Shown: positions 8,533-17,415, counted from the stretch's first letter. The stretch: DNA of 40,526 nucleotides from M30B53 sp964600785 (GCA_964600785.1 CAZRKH010000008.1:1-40526); one strand, 5' to 3'. The notes: generated by a model from the sequence alone, not told the origin. Translations and numbers: made by a program.

Positions 8533-9963
8533 ATGACAGATTCCACCAGCCAGCGGCAACCTTCCGAAGCCCCATCCGTGCGGCCGGTCGACGTGCTCCT
8601 CGCCGAGGACAGCCGGATCCAGGCCCGCATGCTCGAGCGTGTGTTGACCCGGGCTGGCCACAGCGTGCGGATCGCCGGTCACGGAGGCGAGGCGACGGCC
8701 CTGCTCGCCGAGCGGCATCCCGACCTGATCATCTCCGACATCGAGATGCCGCAGATGGACGGCTACGCCTTCTGCAAGGCCGTCAAGACCGACCCGGCGA
8801 CGAGGCAGATCCCCCTGATCCTGCTCTCCACGCTCTCCGATCCGGTTGACATCATCCGCGGCCTCGACGCGGGCGCCGACAACTACGTCACCAAGCCCTA
8901 CGACCCGGAATACCTTCTCGCCCGCATGGCGGACCTCCTGGCCACGCCGCTCGGCGGCGATGCCGAGGAGGCCAGTCTCGAAGTCACGCTCGCCGGCCAG
9001 ACCTTCAAGGTCAAGGCCGGACGGCAGCAGGTGCTCAATCTTCTCGTCTCCACGTTTGAGAATGCGGTCGCCAAGAACCGCGAGCTCGTGGTGGTCAATC
9101 GTGATCTCTCGCTGGCCCGTGACGAACTGCAGCGGACCAACGAGGAACTTGTCGGCCTCAATGAACGGATCTCCCGAATCAATTCCCAGATGACACGTGA
9201 CCTGGAGGCCGCCGCACGCGTGCAGCAGTCGCTGTTGCCCGACGAGGCCGTCGAAGTGCCGACGATCGACGTGGCCTGGAGGTATGTGCCCTGCCAGAAG
9301 CTCGCGGGGGATTTCCTGAACGTTTTCCAGCTCGATGCGGAGCATGTCGGTCTTTTCGTGGTCGATGTGAGCGGTCACGGGGTGCCGTCGTCTTTGTTGG
9401 CGGTGACCGTGGGCCGGTTCCTCACGCCAAAGGTCTCCGATTCCTCGCTGCTGCTGCGGCCCGACGGCGACTCCGTGCTGATCACCTCACCGGCCGATGT
9501 GGCGGCCCAGCTCAACGATCTTTTTCAGGCCGACGAGTTTTCGGGCCTCTATTTCACGATGGCCTACGGGGTGCTGCACGTGCCGAGCGGACGGCTGCGG
9601 TACGTCTCGGCGGGACATCCGCCGTTGGTGCGGGTTGCCGCGGATGGATCGGTCGAGGTGCCCGAGTCGCGGGGCTTCCCTGTGGGATTCGTGCCGGGCG
9701 TGGAGTTCGACGGGCAGGACCTCTCGCTGGCCGCCGGTGACCGCCTGTTTCTTTACTCCGACGGTGTTCCTGAGGCGATGAACGCCCAGCGGGAGCAGTT
9801 TGGCGAGGAGGCGATGGTCGAGGTGCTCACCCGGCACCGGACCGACCCGCTCGACGGGAGTGTGGCGGCATTGCTTGCCGAGGTGGAACGCTGGTGCGAG
9901 CCCGAAGGACCGCTCGACGATGTCTCGATCCTCGGTCTCGCGTGGAAAGCCTCGGGAACCTGA
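8533..9963 (+). CDS. Response regulator with PP2C (RsbU/SpoIIE-type) phosphatase output
   Basis: A 476-aa protein with a receiver domain (about 18-135: acidic pair E25/D26, phosphoacceptor D69 in LIISDIEMPQMDG, T100, K121), a coiled-coil linker (about 175-230) and a PP2C phosphatase domain (about 230-470). The phosphatase motifs are LAGDFLN, VVDVSGHGVPSSLLAV, YSDGVPEAMN and LDDVSILGL, providing the metal-binding aspartates. The expected substrate is the phospho-STAS protein encoded 28 bp upstream. Phosphorylation of D69 would be the input, perhaps from one of the CheA kinases nearby (inference). The start at 8533 was preferred over 8476 because the upstream codons overlap the STAS gene and are not receiver-like. 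Confidence 0.93.
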   Translation: MTDSTSQRQPSEAPSVRPVDVLLAEDSRIQARMLERVLTRAGHSVRIAGHGGEATALLAERHPDLIISDIEMPQMDGYAFCKAVKTDPATRQIPLILLSTLSDPVDIIRGLDAGADNYVTKPYDPEYLLARMADLLATPLGGDAEEASLEVTLAGQTFKVKAGRQQVLNLLVSTFENAVAKNRELVVVNRDLSLARDELQRTNEELVGLNERISRINSQMTRDLEAAARVQQSLLPDEAVEVPTIDVAWRYVPCQKLAGDFLNVFQLDAEHVGLFVVDVSGHGVPSSLLAVTVGRFLTPKVSDSSLLLRPDGDSVLITSPADVAAQLNDLFQADEFSGLYFTMAYGVLHVPSGRLRYVSAGHPPLVRVAADGSVEVPESRGFPVGFVPGVEFDGQDLSLAAGDRLFLYSDGVPEAMNAQREQFGEEAMVEVLTRHRTDPLDGSVAALLAEVERWCEPEGPLDDVSILGLAWKASGT

Positions 9964-9982
9964 TGTCCGGGAACCTGATGCG

Positions 9983-10090
9983 GTAGCAGACTGTGGAACA
10001 CGTCTGCCGCCGCATCACGCGATCGGCGACTCCCGCTTCGGCTTGTCAGGGAGTCGCTCGAGTGGGCTTTGTTCGCCCGCGGCCGCGGGC
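9983..10090. repeat. Three-hairpin dispersed repeat, copy 1, between convergent genes
   Basis: The gap between the phosphatase and cheR stops holds three consecutive inverted repeats. They are GCAGAC/GTCTGC (9986-9991 and 10002-10007), GCGACTCCC/GGGAGTCGC (10026-10034 and 10049-10057) and the perfect palindrome GCCCGCGGCCGCGGGC (10075-10090). The first 32 bases (from 9983, GTAGCAGACTGTGG...) match the reverse complement of 36236-36267 with one mismatch. Later parts share blocks such as CGGCGAC and GGGAGTCGCTC. It could also serve as a bidirectional terminator, although no U-tract follows. Confidence 0.7.
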
Positions 10091-10121
10091 AGGGGGCCGG
10101 AAAGGGTCTTTTCAGGTGCCG

Positions 10122-10955
10122 TCAGGCCTCGGCAGCGGCATCCGGCCGGTAGTAGCTGCAGCCGTCTCCGCTGATCCGTTCGTAGCCGACCTCGAGGCCG
10201 AGCATCGTCTCGGCACCTCCGAGAAACAGCCCGCCGTCGCGGCGAAGCAGGCCCCGCATCCGCGAGAGCACCGCCCGGCGGGTGGGCACGTCGAAGTAGA
10301 GCAGCACGTTCCTCAGGAAGATCACGTCGCAGGAGGGCAGCGGCGGCCAGCTGTCATTGAGGTTGATCTGCCGAAACTCGACGAGCTGCCGGCAGTCCTG
10401 GACAATGCTCCAGCGGCCCTGCAGCGACTTGAAGTAGCGGCCCCGCAGGCCCGTCGGGAGGCCTCGTGTCGTTTCGAGGTCGCTGTAGATGCCGCTGCGG
10501 GCCCGGTCGAGGGCGATCTTCGAGATGTCGGAGGCGATGATCCGCACCCGCCAGTCGGCCAGCAGCGAGGCAAACCGCTCCCGCAGAAGCATGGCGAGGC
10601 TGTAGGGTTCCTGGCCGGTCGAGCAGGCCGCCGACCAGATCACCAGCTGCTTCATCACGCCGCGTCGGGCCACCAGTTCCGGGATCAGTTTGGCGAGCGT
10701 TTCAAACGGGCTCCGATCGCGGAAGAAGGAGGTCTCATGGGTCATCATCGCGCAGATCACCTCCTCCTCGAGGCGGTGATCGGTAGTGGTCCGCAGAATC
10801 TCCGCAATTGCGTCGATATCGTCGAGGCCCCGTGAGCGTGCCACCGGGCGGAGTCGTGCCTCGACGAGATACCGCTTGGTGTCGTCGAGCGCGACTCCTG
10901 TCCGTCGCTTGAGGAAGTCTCGCAGGTAGGCGAACTGCGGCGGGCTGACGTGCAT
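10122..10955 (-). CDS. cheR: Chemotaxis protein methyltransferase CheR
   Basis: CheR methylates glutamates of chemoreceptors with S-adenosylmethionine. The protein is 277 aa, family-typical. The N-terminal helical domain (FAYLRDFLKRRTGVALDDTKRYLVEARLRPVARSRG) is followed by the Rossmann-like methyltransferase domain, with MMTHETSFFRD, IWSAACSTGQEPYSLAMLL (SAM loop), IIASDISKIALDRARSGIY and CDVIFLRNVLLYFD. I chose ATG at 10955 because an open frame runs further upstream but overlaps cheB and is not CheR-like. It is the last gene of the cheA-mcp-cheB-cheR operon, 47 bp after cheB. No pentapeptide-binding beta-subdomain specialisation can be judged. Confidence 0.95.
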   Translation of the reverse strand: MHVSPPQFAYLRDFLKRRTGVALDDTKRYLVEARLRPVARSRGLDDIDAIAEILRTTTDHRLEEEVICAMMTHETSFFRDRSPFETLAKLIPELVARRGVMKQLVIWSAACSTGQEPYSLAMLLRERFASLLADWRVRIIASDISKIALDRARSGIYSDLETTRGLPTGLRGRYFKSLQGRWSIVQDCRQLVEFRQINLNDSWPPLPSCDVIFLRNVLLYFDVPTRRAVLSRMRGLLRRDGGLFLGGAETMLGLEVGYERISGDGCSYYRPDAAAEA

Positions 10956-11002
10956 GCGTGCGGTCTTTCGGCCCCGTGGAGGGGCATGGGCTGTGCGGTG
11001 GG

Positions 11003-12433
11003 TCACCGCCGCCGACGGCCGAGCCGCAGAAGAACCTCGGCGGCGAGTTGGGAGAGCGGCAGCACCGCGTCGGCCAGCCCCGCACGGGCGACTTCCCCGG
11101 GCATTCCCCAGACGACGCTGGTGAACTCGTCCTGAGCGAGCACCGAGCCGCCCGCCTCCACGATCTGTCCGGCCCCGGCGAGGCCGTCGCGACCCATGCC
11201 CGTCAGCACGATCCCCAGGCTGCCCGCGCCCCACTGCCTCGCGGCGGTGCGAAAGAGGACGTCGGCGGCCGGGCGGCAGGAGTGCTCGGGGGCGGTGTCG
11301 GTCAGCCGAATCCGGCCATGGATGCCTCCTGCCGCGACCCCCATATGGCGGCCGCCGGGCGCGAGGAGCACCGTGCCGGGCCCGAGCGGCTCCCCCTCGG
11401 TCGCCTCGCGAACCTCCCGGCCGATCGTTTTGGAGAGTCGCGAGGCGAGCTGGGCGGTAAAGAAGGCGGGCATGTGCTGCACGATCAGAATCGGCACCGG
11501 GCAGTCGGCCGCGAACACCGGCAGGATCTCGGCGAGGGCCGCGGGGCCGCCGGTCGAGACGCCGATCGCGATCCCCCGCACCGCCACTCGTTCGGCCCGC
11601 GATGGCCGTCGCACCGCCACCGTGTCAGCTGATGCCCGATCGCCGCGGTCGCAGAGGGCTGCCAGACGCGGCAGCATGGCGCCTTCGATCGTCGCGGTCA
11701 CCTCGGCCAGACTCCCGGCCGGCTTGGGAAGGTAGTCGTTCGCCCCGGCGAGCAAAGCGTCGATGGTGGCCTGGCCGCCACGCTGGGTGAGACTCGAAAA
11801 CATCAGCACCGGCAGCCGTGGATGCATCCGACGGATCTCGCGAAGGGCCGTGATCCCGTCCATGACGGGCATCTCCACGTCGAGCACGACCACGTCAGGC
11901 GGGCTGCGGCGGACCGCCTCCACCGCGGCCTTGCCGTCGACCGCCACGTCGACCCGCTCGATGCCGGCGGCCGACGAGAGCACCCGACTGACGACACTGC
12001 GGATCGTCGGTGAGTCGTCGACCACGAGCACCCGCAGCCCGCGGCTGGCGGACCGGACTGCCGCGGGCTCGCAGAGGCCCAGTTCGGCGAGCTGGCGAAA
12101 CAGCGTCCGCTGGGTGAAGGGCTTGGGAAGGAACGCGTCGGCCCCGGCGTCGATGGCCATCGCGATCCGGTGCTGCTCGTGCTCCGTGGAGATCATCAGG
12201 AGCTTACAGCCGCGATGCCGCGGGCTCGACCGCAGCGAACGGATCAGTTCGAGCCCGTCCATGACCGGCATGTGCCAGTTGACCGTCACCAGGTCGGTGC
12301 GACCTCCGCGATCGAGCAGGGCCAGGGCCTCGGCCCCGTCGCCCGCCTCCTGGCAGTCAAACCTCAGCGACCGCAGCGCGGTTGTCAGGATACTGCGAAC
12401 CGGCTTTGAATCATCGACGATAAGTGCCCGCAC
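11003..12433 (-). CDS. cheB: CheB methylesterase with two receiver domains (first lacks phosphoacceptor Asp)
   Basis: A 476-aa protein with architecture REC-REC-CheB. The CheB domain removes methyl groups from receptors; its catalytic triad is visible as Ser293 (GVSTGGP), His320 (IVQHMPAFF) and Asp416 (LTGMGRDG). The second receiver (about 132-255) is canonical, with D185 in VVVLDVEMPVMDG. The first (about 1-120) keeps D7/D8, S82 and K104 but has Asn52 (codon AAC) where the phosphoacceptor Asp should be, in LVTVNWHMPVMDG. Ordinary CheB proteins have one receiver and about 350 aa. The start is at 12433, 21 bp after the mcp stop. Confidence 0.94.
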   Translation of the reverse strand: MRALIVDDSKPVRSILTTALRSLRFDCQEAGDGAEALALLDRGGRTDLVTVNWHMPVMDGLELIRSLRSSPRHRGCKLLMISTEHEQHRIAMAIDAGADAFLPKPFTQRTLFRQLAELGLCEPAAVRSASRGLRVLVVDDSPTIRSVVSRVLSSAAGIERVDVAVDGKAAVEAVRRSPPDVVVLDVEMPVMDGITALREIRRMHPRLPVLMFSSLTQRGGQATIDALLAGANDYLPKPAGSLAEVTATIEGAMLPRLAALCDRGDRASADTVAVRRPSRAERVAVRGIAIGVSTGGPAALAEILPVFAADCPVPILIVQHMPAFFTAQLASRLSKTIGREVREATEGEPLGPGTVLLAPGGRHMGVAAGGIHGRIRLTDTAPEHSCRPAADVLFRTAARQWGAGSLGIVLTGMGRDGLAGAGQIVEAGGSVLAQDEFTSVVWGMPGEVARAGLADAVLPLSQLAAEVLLRLGRRRR

Positions 12434-12454
12434 GGTCCGGTCCCCTCGAGGCGG

Positions 12455-14635
12455 CTATCCCCGGTATTCGCCCACCAGTTGCTGCAGCCCCTGGGCCATC
12501 CGTGCGAGTTCCTGGGAGGAGACCTGGGTGTTGGAGGCTCCCTCCGCCGTGCTCTGGGCCGCCTGGGCGACCTGCACGATGTTCTCGGCGATTTCCGTCG
12601 TGCCGGCGGTCGCCTCGCTGATGTTGCGGCTGATCTCGGAGGTGGTCACCGACTGTTCCTCGACGGCGGCGGCGATCAGTGTCTGCAGGTTGTCGATCCT
12701 TCCGATCACCGTGCCGATCTGAGTGATCGCCTCAACCGCCCGCTTCGTGTCGCCCTGCATCGATTCGATTCTGGTGCCGATGTCCTCGGTGGCCTTGGCT
12801 GTTTCACGCGCGAGTTCTTTGACCTCGTTGGCCACCACCGCGAAGCCCTTGCCGGCCTCACCCGCCCTGGCCGCTTCGATCGTGGCATTCAGGGCCAGGA
12901 GATTGGTCTGCTCGGCGATCGTCGTGATCACCTTCACGACCTGCCCGATCTCGAGGCTCGAGGTGCCCAGCGCGTCCATTGTACCGCTGGTCGCGTCGGC
13001 CATCTCGACGGCGTTGCGTGCCACCTTCGCCGCTTCCTGGGCGTTGGCGGTGATCTCGTGGATGCTCTGCACGAGGTTCTCGACGGAGCCGGCGACTCCG
13101 CGGGTATTGCCGCTGACCTGTTCGGCGGCGGCCGAGACGAGATTGGCCTGGGCGGTGGTCTCCTCGGCCGCGGCGCTCATCTGCTGGCTGACACTGGTCA
13201 GTTCCTCCGAGGCGCTTGCCAGCGCCTGGGTGTTGTCGACGATGCCCTCCACGAGGGCCGCCTGCCGCCGCGCCTCCCGGGTGAAGCGTCGGGCGATCGC
13301 CGTGGAAACGATCAGCACGCCAAGGGTCGTGACGGCGAAAATGCCGGCGGCGAAATTTCGTAGCCGATGGATCGGGGCGAGCACCTCTGCCTCGTCGATC
13401 TCCGAGATCAGGGCCCAGCGGACCGGCCTCCCGCCGCCCTGGCCGCCGGCATGCACGGTGATCGGAGTCCATGAAGAGAGCACGCGGCTGCCGCGGTAGT
13501 CGACGCCCCGCGCGGTGCCCGCAGCGTTGGCCCCGAAGCTCTCGCTGACCGGTGAGGTTTCCACCCGGACGTCGGGGTTGATGATCGTGGTGTCCACGCC
13601 GAGATCCTCGAGGAACCGCGAGTCGGTGCGGAACAGTCCGTCCCGGCCGACGGCGTAGGTCTCGCCGGTCTCGCCCATGCCGGTGGTCTCGGAGGTGATG
13701 GCGTTGAGGCGGTCGACGGGAATCTGGAAGACGATCGCTCCCTGGACATCCCTGCCGTCGTAGATCGGGGCGGCGACGAAGCTTGCCGGAGCGTTGTAGC
13801 TCGGCAGATAGTTGGCGAAGTCGGCGAAGGCGACCTCGTCGCGACGGCCGCGGCTGACCGCCTCGTTGAAGACTTCCCCGAAGTTACCGCCCGAGAAGGA
13901 GCCGGTTTTCAGCGAAGTGCCGAAGTCGGTTTCCTTGCACACGGAGTAGACGACGGTGCCGGTTTCGGCATCGACCAGAAACAGGTCGTAGAGGCCGAAC
14001 TTCCTCTGCATACTCCGCAGGATCGGATGAAACACCGCGTGGGTGGCGGTGTAGGCCGAGTCGTCGTCCGCGGCATCCAGCCGGTCCTTGAGGCCGATCG
14101 GGTTGTCGTTGCGGCGAAGATAAAGGTCCTGCAGCACGATCCCGCCGTCGTCCATCGCGTCGAGCAGCGGCCGGCTGTCGGGGGGGCTTTCGCCACGGTC
14201 GCGGAATCCCGCGGCGAAATCGGCCTCGTAGAAGGAAGCCAGATCGCCGCGAATCCGCCGCACCGCCGCTTCGTCGAGACCATCATCGGTCACGATGTTT
14301 CGATACCCGTCGCGAAACTGTCGCAGGGCATCGAGCACCATCCGGTCCTCGGCGAGCACCCGCAGTTGATCCTCGAGGTTGGCAAAGTAGCGTTCCACCG
14401 ACTTGGCCGTGATCGTGCGGACCGTTTCCAGCTGGGCGAGCGCCTGCCGCTCCAAGGAAGCCGATGCGGAGCGATAGGTGGCGATCCCCATGAAGGCCAG
14501 TGGCAACAGCGAGACCGCCAGCAGGGCCAGCAGCAGACGGTTGCCGAGCAGTCCGACCCAGCCCCCGTCGTCGTGCCGGGTGGCCGGGCGGCCGGCCGTC
14601 TGGCGGGGCGGGGTCGTGTTGTGGACGTCACTCAC
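12455..14635 (-). CDS. Methyl-accepting chemotaxis protein with periplasmic sensor, no visible HAMP
   Basis: A 726-aa chemoreceptor. An N-terminal cytoplasmic stretch is followed by transmembrane helix 1 (about 33-53, NRLLLALLAVSLLPLAFMGI), a periplasmic domain of about 370 residues with Cache-like features (LYDLFLVDAETGTVVYSVCKETDFGTSL, GETYAVGRDGLFRTDSR), helix 2 (about 425-447) and a methyl-accepting signalling domain. The hairpin tip is clear: EQTNLLALNATIEAARAG at about 575. After helix 2 only about 25 residues precede helices that already look like signalling-domain coiled coil, so I see no HAMP. There is no C-terminal CheR-docking pentapeptide. The GTG at 14635 overlaps the cheA stop (GTGA); a much longer open frame upstream is cheA antiframe. 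Confidence 0.94.
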   Translation of the reverse strand: MSDVHNTTPPRQTAGRPATRHDDGGWVGLLGNRLLLALLAVSLLPLAFMGIATYRSASASLERQALAQLETVRTITAKSVERYFANLEDQLRVLAEDRMVLDALRQFRDGYRNIVTDDGLDEAAVRRIRGDLASFYEADFAAGFRDRGESPPDSRPLLDAMDDGGIVLQDLYLRRNDNPIGLKDRLDAADDDSAYTATHAVFHPILRSMQRKFGLYDLFLVDAETGTVVYSVCKETDFGTSLKTGSFSGGNFGEVFNEAVSRGRRDEVAFADFANYLPSYNAPASFVAAPIYDGRDVQGAIVFQIPVDRLNAITSETTGMGETGETYAVGRDGLFRTDSRFLEDLGVDTTIINPDVRVETSPVSESFGANAAGTARGVDYRGSRVLSSWTPITVHAGGQGGGRPVRWALISEIDEAEVLAPIHRLRNFAAGIFAVTTLGVLIVSTAIARRFTREARRQAALVEGIVDNTQALASASEELTSVSQQMSAAAEETTAQANLVSAAAEQVSGNTRGVAGSVENLVQSIHEITANAQEAAKVARNAVEMADATSGTMDALGTSSLEIGQVVKVITTIAEQTNLLALNATIEAARAGEAGKGFAVVANEVKELARETAKATEDIGTRIESMQGDTKRAVEAITQIGTVIGRIDNLQTLIAAAVEEQSVTTSEISRNISEATAGTTEIAENIVQVAQAAQSTAEGASNTQVSSQELARMAQGLQQLVGEYRG

Positions 14636-17415
14636 GCGTCGTTCTCCTGGGGGATTGGTGCGGGGGTCGAGGGGAGGCGTGGCCGTGCTGAGGGTCGCAC
14701 GACCTGCGGGAGGTCGAGCAGATAGACCAGTTCCCCGGCGGCCGCATGAATCGCGGTAGCCGCCTCGCTGGCCCGGCTGGCCCGCTGGGCGACGACCGGC
14801 TCGACCGCGTATTCGGGGATGTCGATCACGTCGCCGATCTCGTCGACCAGAAGGCTGCAGGAATCTCCCGCGTGGCAGACCACGATCATTCCCCGGTTGT
14901 CGGCCGGCGGTTCGTCGCCGAAGCCGAGGCGTTGCCGCATGTCGACCACCGGGAGGATCCGGCCACGGAGGTTGAGCAGGCCCAGGAGATCCCGCGGCCC
15001 GCGGGGAACCGGGTTGACCGGTCCCTCGTGCAGCACCTCGGCCACGTGATCGGCCGCCACCGCGAAGCGTCGGCCCGCGACGGTGAAGGTCGAATACCGC
15101 TGGGTGAGCGTCGGCTGGGATGGCTCCTCGCCTGCCGCGGGGGCCGCACAATCACCAGCGAAGGTGACCATCTCGGCTGCGGCGCCACCGAGACTCACGA
15201 TCGGCGTGTCCTGCTCGCGGCCGCTTGCCGGCACACTCGTGGTGTCGATGTCGAGGATCTCGTCGACCACCAGGCCGCGGAGGCCTTCGGCCCCACCGGC
15301 CACAATCACGTGGGTGTCGCGTTGCTCGAGCGGCCGGGTGTGGCCGTCGAGGCAGTCCTCGATGTCAACCAGCCGCAGATACCCGTCGTGGTGACGGACG
15401 ACGGTGCCGCGGCCGGTCTGCTCCAGTTGGTCGACGCGGAATCGCTCCAGCCGCGCCACGTCGGCCACGGGTACGGCGAGGCGGCGGCCCGACCGGGAAC
15501 GGCACAGCACCAGCCGCGTGATCTCGCCGGAGCCGGGAGGCATCTCAGGCACAGACGGCTCCTCCCGCACCCGGCGGAGGCGGGCAGGGATCTCGGCGGC
15601 CCGGGCGATGCCCCGCAGATCGAGGATCAGGGTCACGCCGCCGTCGCCCATCACCGTCGAGCCGGCATAGAGGCCCAGCGGCGAGACAAGCGACCCGACC
15701 GGTTTGACGACGATCGTCGTCAGGCCCGCGGCCTCCGCATCGCCTGCGGAGTGGAGGCAGTCAACGACGAGGCCGAATTCGTGGTCATCCACCCTCACGC
15801 GAACCACGGTGCCGCCGCGGTCCGACCGGTCGGCCGGCGGCAGGCCGAGCAGGTCCCGCAGATTGACCACCGGCAGCAGTGAGCCGCGAAGCCGGATCAC
15901 CGCGGCGCCGTCGAGGCCCTCGATCACAACGCCCCGACGCTCCCCGGCAGCCTGCTGCTCGCTGCAGCCGGCGGCGCGATCGAGCGGCACGAGTTCGCAG
16001 ACGGAGGCCTGCGGGATCGCCAGCCGCTCCGACCCGCAGGTCACGATCAGGGCCGGGATGATGGCGAGGGTCAGAGGAATTCGCACGCGGATCGTGGTGC
16101 CCCGCCCCGGGCTGCTGCGAAGATCGACCGTGCCGCCGATCGACTCGATGTTTCGCTTCACGACGTCCATCCCCACGCCGCGGCCCGAGACATCGGTGAC
16201 CACCGCCGCAGTGGAGAAACCCGGCTCGAAAATGCACTGCAGCACCGCCTCGTCGGAAGCCGTCTCCGCGGCCTCCGGTGCAAGCAGTCCGCGGGCGATT
16301 GCCTTCTCGCGGATCGCCTCGATCGGGATCCCGCGGCCGTCATCCTCGATCTCAATGCAGACCTGCCCGCTCTCGTGGAATGCCCGCAGCGATAGCCGCC
16401 CCTCCCGCGGTTTGCCGGCCGAGAGTCGGTCGGCCGGCGGCTCGATGCCATGATCGACGGCGTTGCGAATCAAATGCGTGAGCGGATCGCGGATGCTCTC
16501 CACGAGGCTGCGGTCGAGTTCGGTATCGGCCCCGTCCACGGCGAGCCGCACCTCCTTGCCGCAACTCGCCGCGAGGTCGCGAACCACCCGTGGCATCTTG
16601 CTGAAGACCTGGGAGATCGGCTGCATCCTCGTCTTCATCGAGGTTTCCTGCAGGCCGCCGGTGACCGCGTGGATCCGCCGCACGGCATCCTGCAGGCGAG
16701 GGTCGGATTGATCAGCTGTGACGAGCCGCAACTGGTTGCGAGCGAGCACGAGTTCACCGACAAGGTCGAGGATCGATCCGAGCAGGCCGACGTCAACCCG
16801 CACAGTCGATGCACCGCCGGCGGCCGGGGGCCCGGTCGCGGTGTCGGCCGCGGCTGCAGCCTGCCGCTGGTGCTGCACGGGCGTTTTCACGGCTGCCGGT
16901 GCGGGCGTGGATGGTGCAGCCTGCGTGTCCGACTCGACGGAGGTCTCCACGGCGGGAGTCAGCCGCTCGATGGTCAGTTCGCCGGCAGTCGGCGCCGACT
17001 CGGCCATCGAGGCGATCGCGTCGGAGAGCTCGCGAAAATCGGCGGCACCCTCGCCACCGGTTTCCTCGATCGTGCGGAGGATCGTGCGAACCGCATCGAC
17101 CATTGAGAGCAGCGTGCCGGCGATCTCGTCGGTCAGCTCGAGGGTGCCGTCGCGGAGCCGGCCGAGAAGATGCTCGCCGCTGTGGGTCAGGGCCCCGAGC
17201 TTGGAGAACCCGAAAAATCCGCTCGTTCCCTTGATCGTGTGGACCGTGCGAAAAATGCTCGCCAGCCGCTCGGCGTCGTCCGGACAATCCTCGAGCGCGA
17301 CGAGGTCCCGGTCGAGCTGGTCGAGGTTTTCCGACGACTCGACGAGAAACTCCTGCACGAACTCCTGCACGAACTCCTCGTTGTCCCCCTGGTTGTCCTC
17401 CTGGTTGTCCTGCAT
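14632..17415 (-). CDS. cheA: Chemotaxis histidine kinase CheA with three CheW-like domains
   Basis: A 927-aa CheA. The HPt domain holds the phosphorylated His59 (TVHTIKGTSGFFGF). No CheY-binding P2 domain is visible; instead an Ala/Pro linker (about 150-215) leads to the dimerisation helices (LVGELVLARNQLRL) and the ATPase domain (THLIRNAVDHGIEPP, EDDGRGI, SGRGVGMDVVKRNI). Three CheW-like modules follow: about 440-575 (LLPVVNLRDLLGL), about 590-740 (RLAVPVADVARLERF) and about 773-905 (RFAVAADHV, LNLRGRILPVVDMRQRLGF). Standard CheA has one. The start at 17415 begins a Gln/Asp-rich, internally repeated N-terminus (QDNQEDNQGDN, EFVQEFVQEF). It is the first gene of the chemosensory operon, divergent from the thioredoxin-like gene. 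Confidence 0.95.
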   Translation of the reverse strand: MQDNQEDNQGDNEEFVQEFVQEFLVESSENLDQLDRDLVALEDCPDDAERLASIFRTVHTIKGTSGFFGFSKLGALTHSGEHLLGRLRDGTLELTDEIAGTLLSMVDAVRTILRTIEETGGEGAADFRELSDAIASMAESAPTAGELTIERLTPAVETSVESDTQAAPSTPAPAAVKTPVQHQRQAAAAADTATGPPAAGGASTVRVDVGLLGSILDLVGELVLARNQLRLVTADQSDPRLQDAVRRIHAVTGGLQETSMKTRMQPISQVFSKMPRVVRDLAASCGKEVRLAVDGADTELDRSLVESIRDPLTHLIRNAVDHGIEPPADRLSAGKPREGRLSLRAFHESGQVCIEIEDDGRGIPIEAIREKAIARGLLAPEAAETASDEAVLQCIFEPGFSTAAVVTDVSGRGVGMDVVKRNIESIGGTVDLRSSPGRGTTIRVRIPLTLAIIPALIVTCGSERLAIPQASVCELVPLDRAAGCSEQQAAGERRGVVIEGLDGAAVIRLRGSLLPVVNLRDLLGLPPADRSDRGGTVVRVRVDDHEFGLVVDCLHSAGDAEAAGLTTIVVKPVGSLVSPLGLYAGSTVMGDGGVTLILDLRGIARAAEIPARLRRVREEPSVPEMPPGSGEITRLVLCRSRSGRRLAVPVADVARLERFRVDQLEQTGRGTVVRHHDGYLRLVDIEDCLDGHTRPLEQRDTHVIVAGGAEGLRGLVVDEILDIDTTSVPASGREQDTPIVSLGGAAAEMVTFAGDCAAPAAGEEPSQPTLTQRYSTFTVAGRRFAVAADHVAEVLHEGPVNPVPRGPRDLLGLLNLRGRILPVVDMRQRLGFGDEPPADNRGMIVVCHAGDSCSLLVDEIGDVIDIPEYAVEPVVAQRASRASEAATAIHAAAGELVYLLDLPQVVRPSARPRLPSTPAPIPQENDA

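Noticed and set aside
10956..11234. N-terminal extension of the CheR frame
   Set aside because: It overlaps the cheB 3' end and encodes Arg/Gly-rich sequence not found in CheR.
14636..15151. N-terminal extension of the MCP frame
   Set aside because: The frame runs over the cheA 3' end. The codons are low-complexity Arg/Gly/Pro, and the GTGA overlap at 14632-14635 is a far better start.
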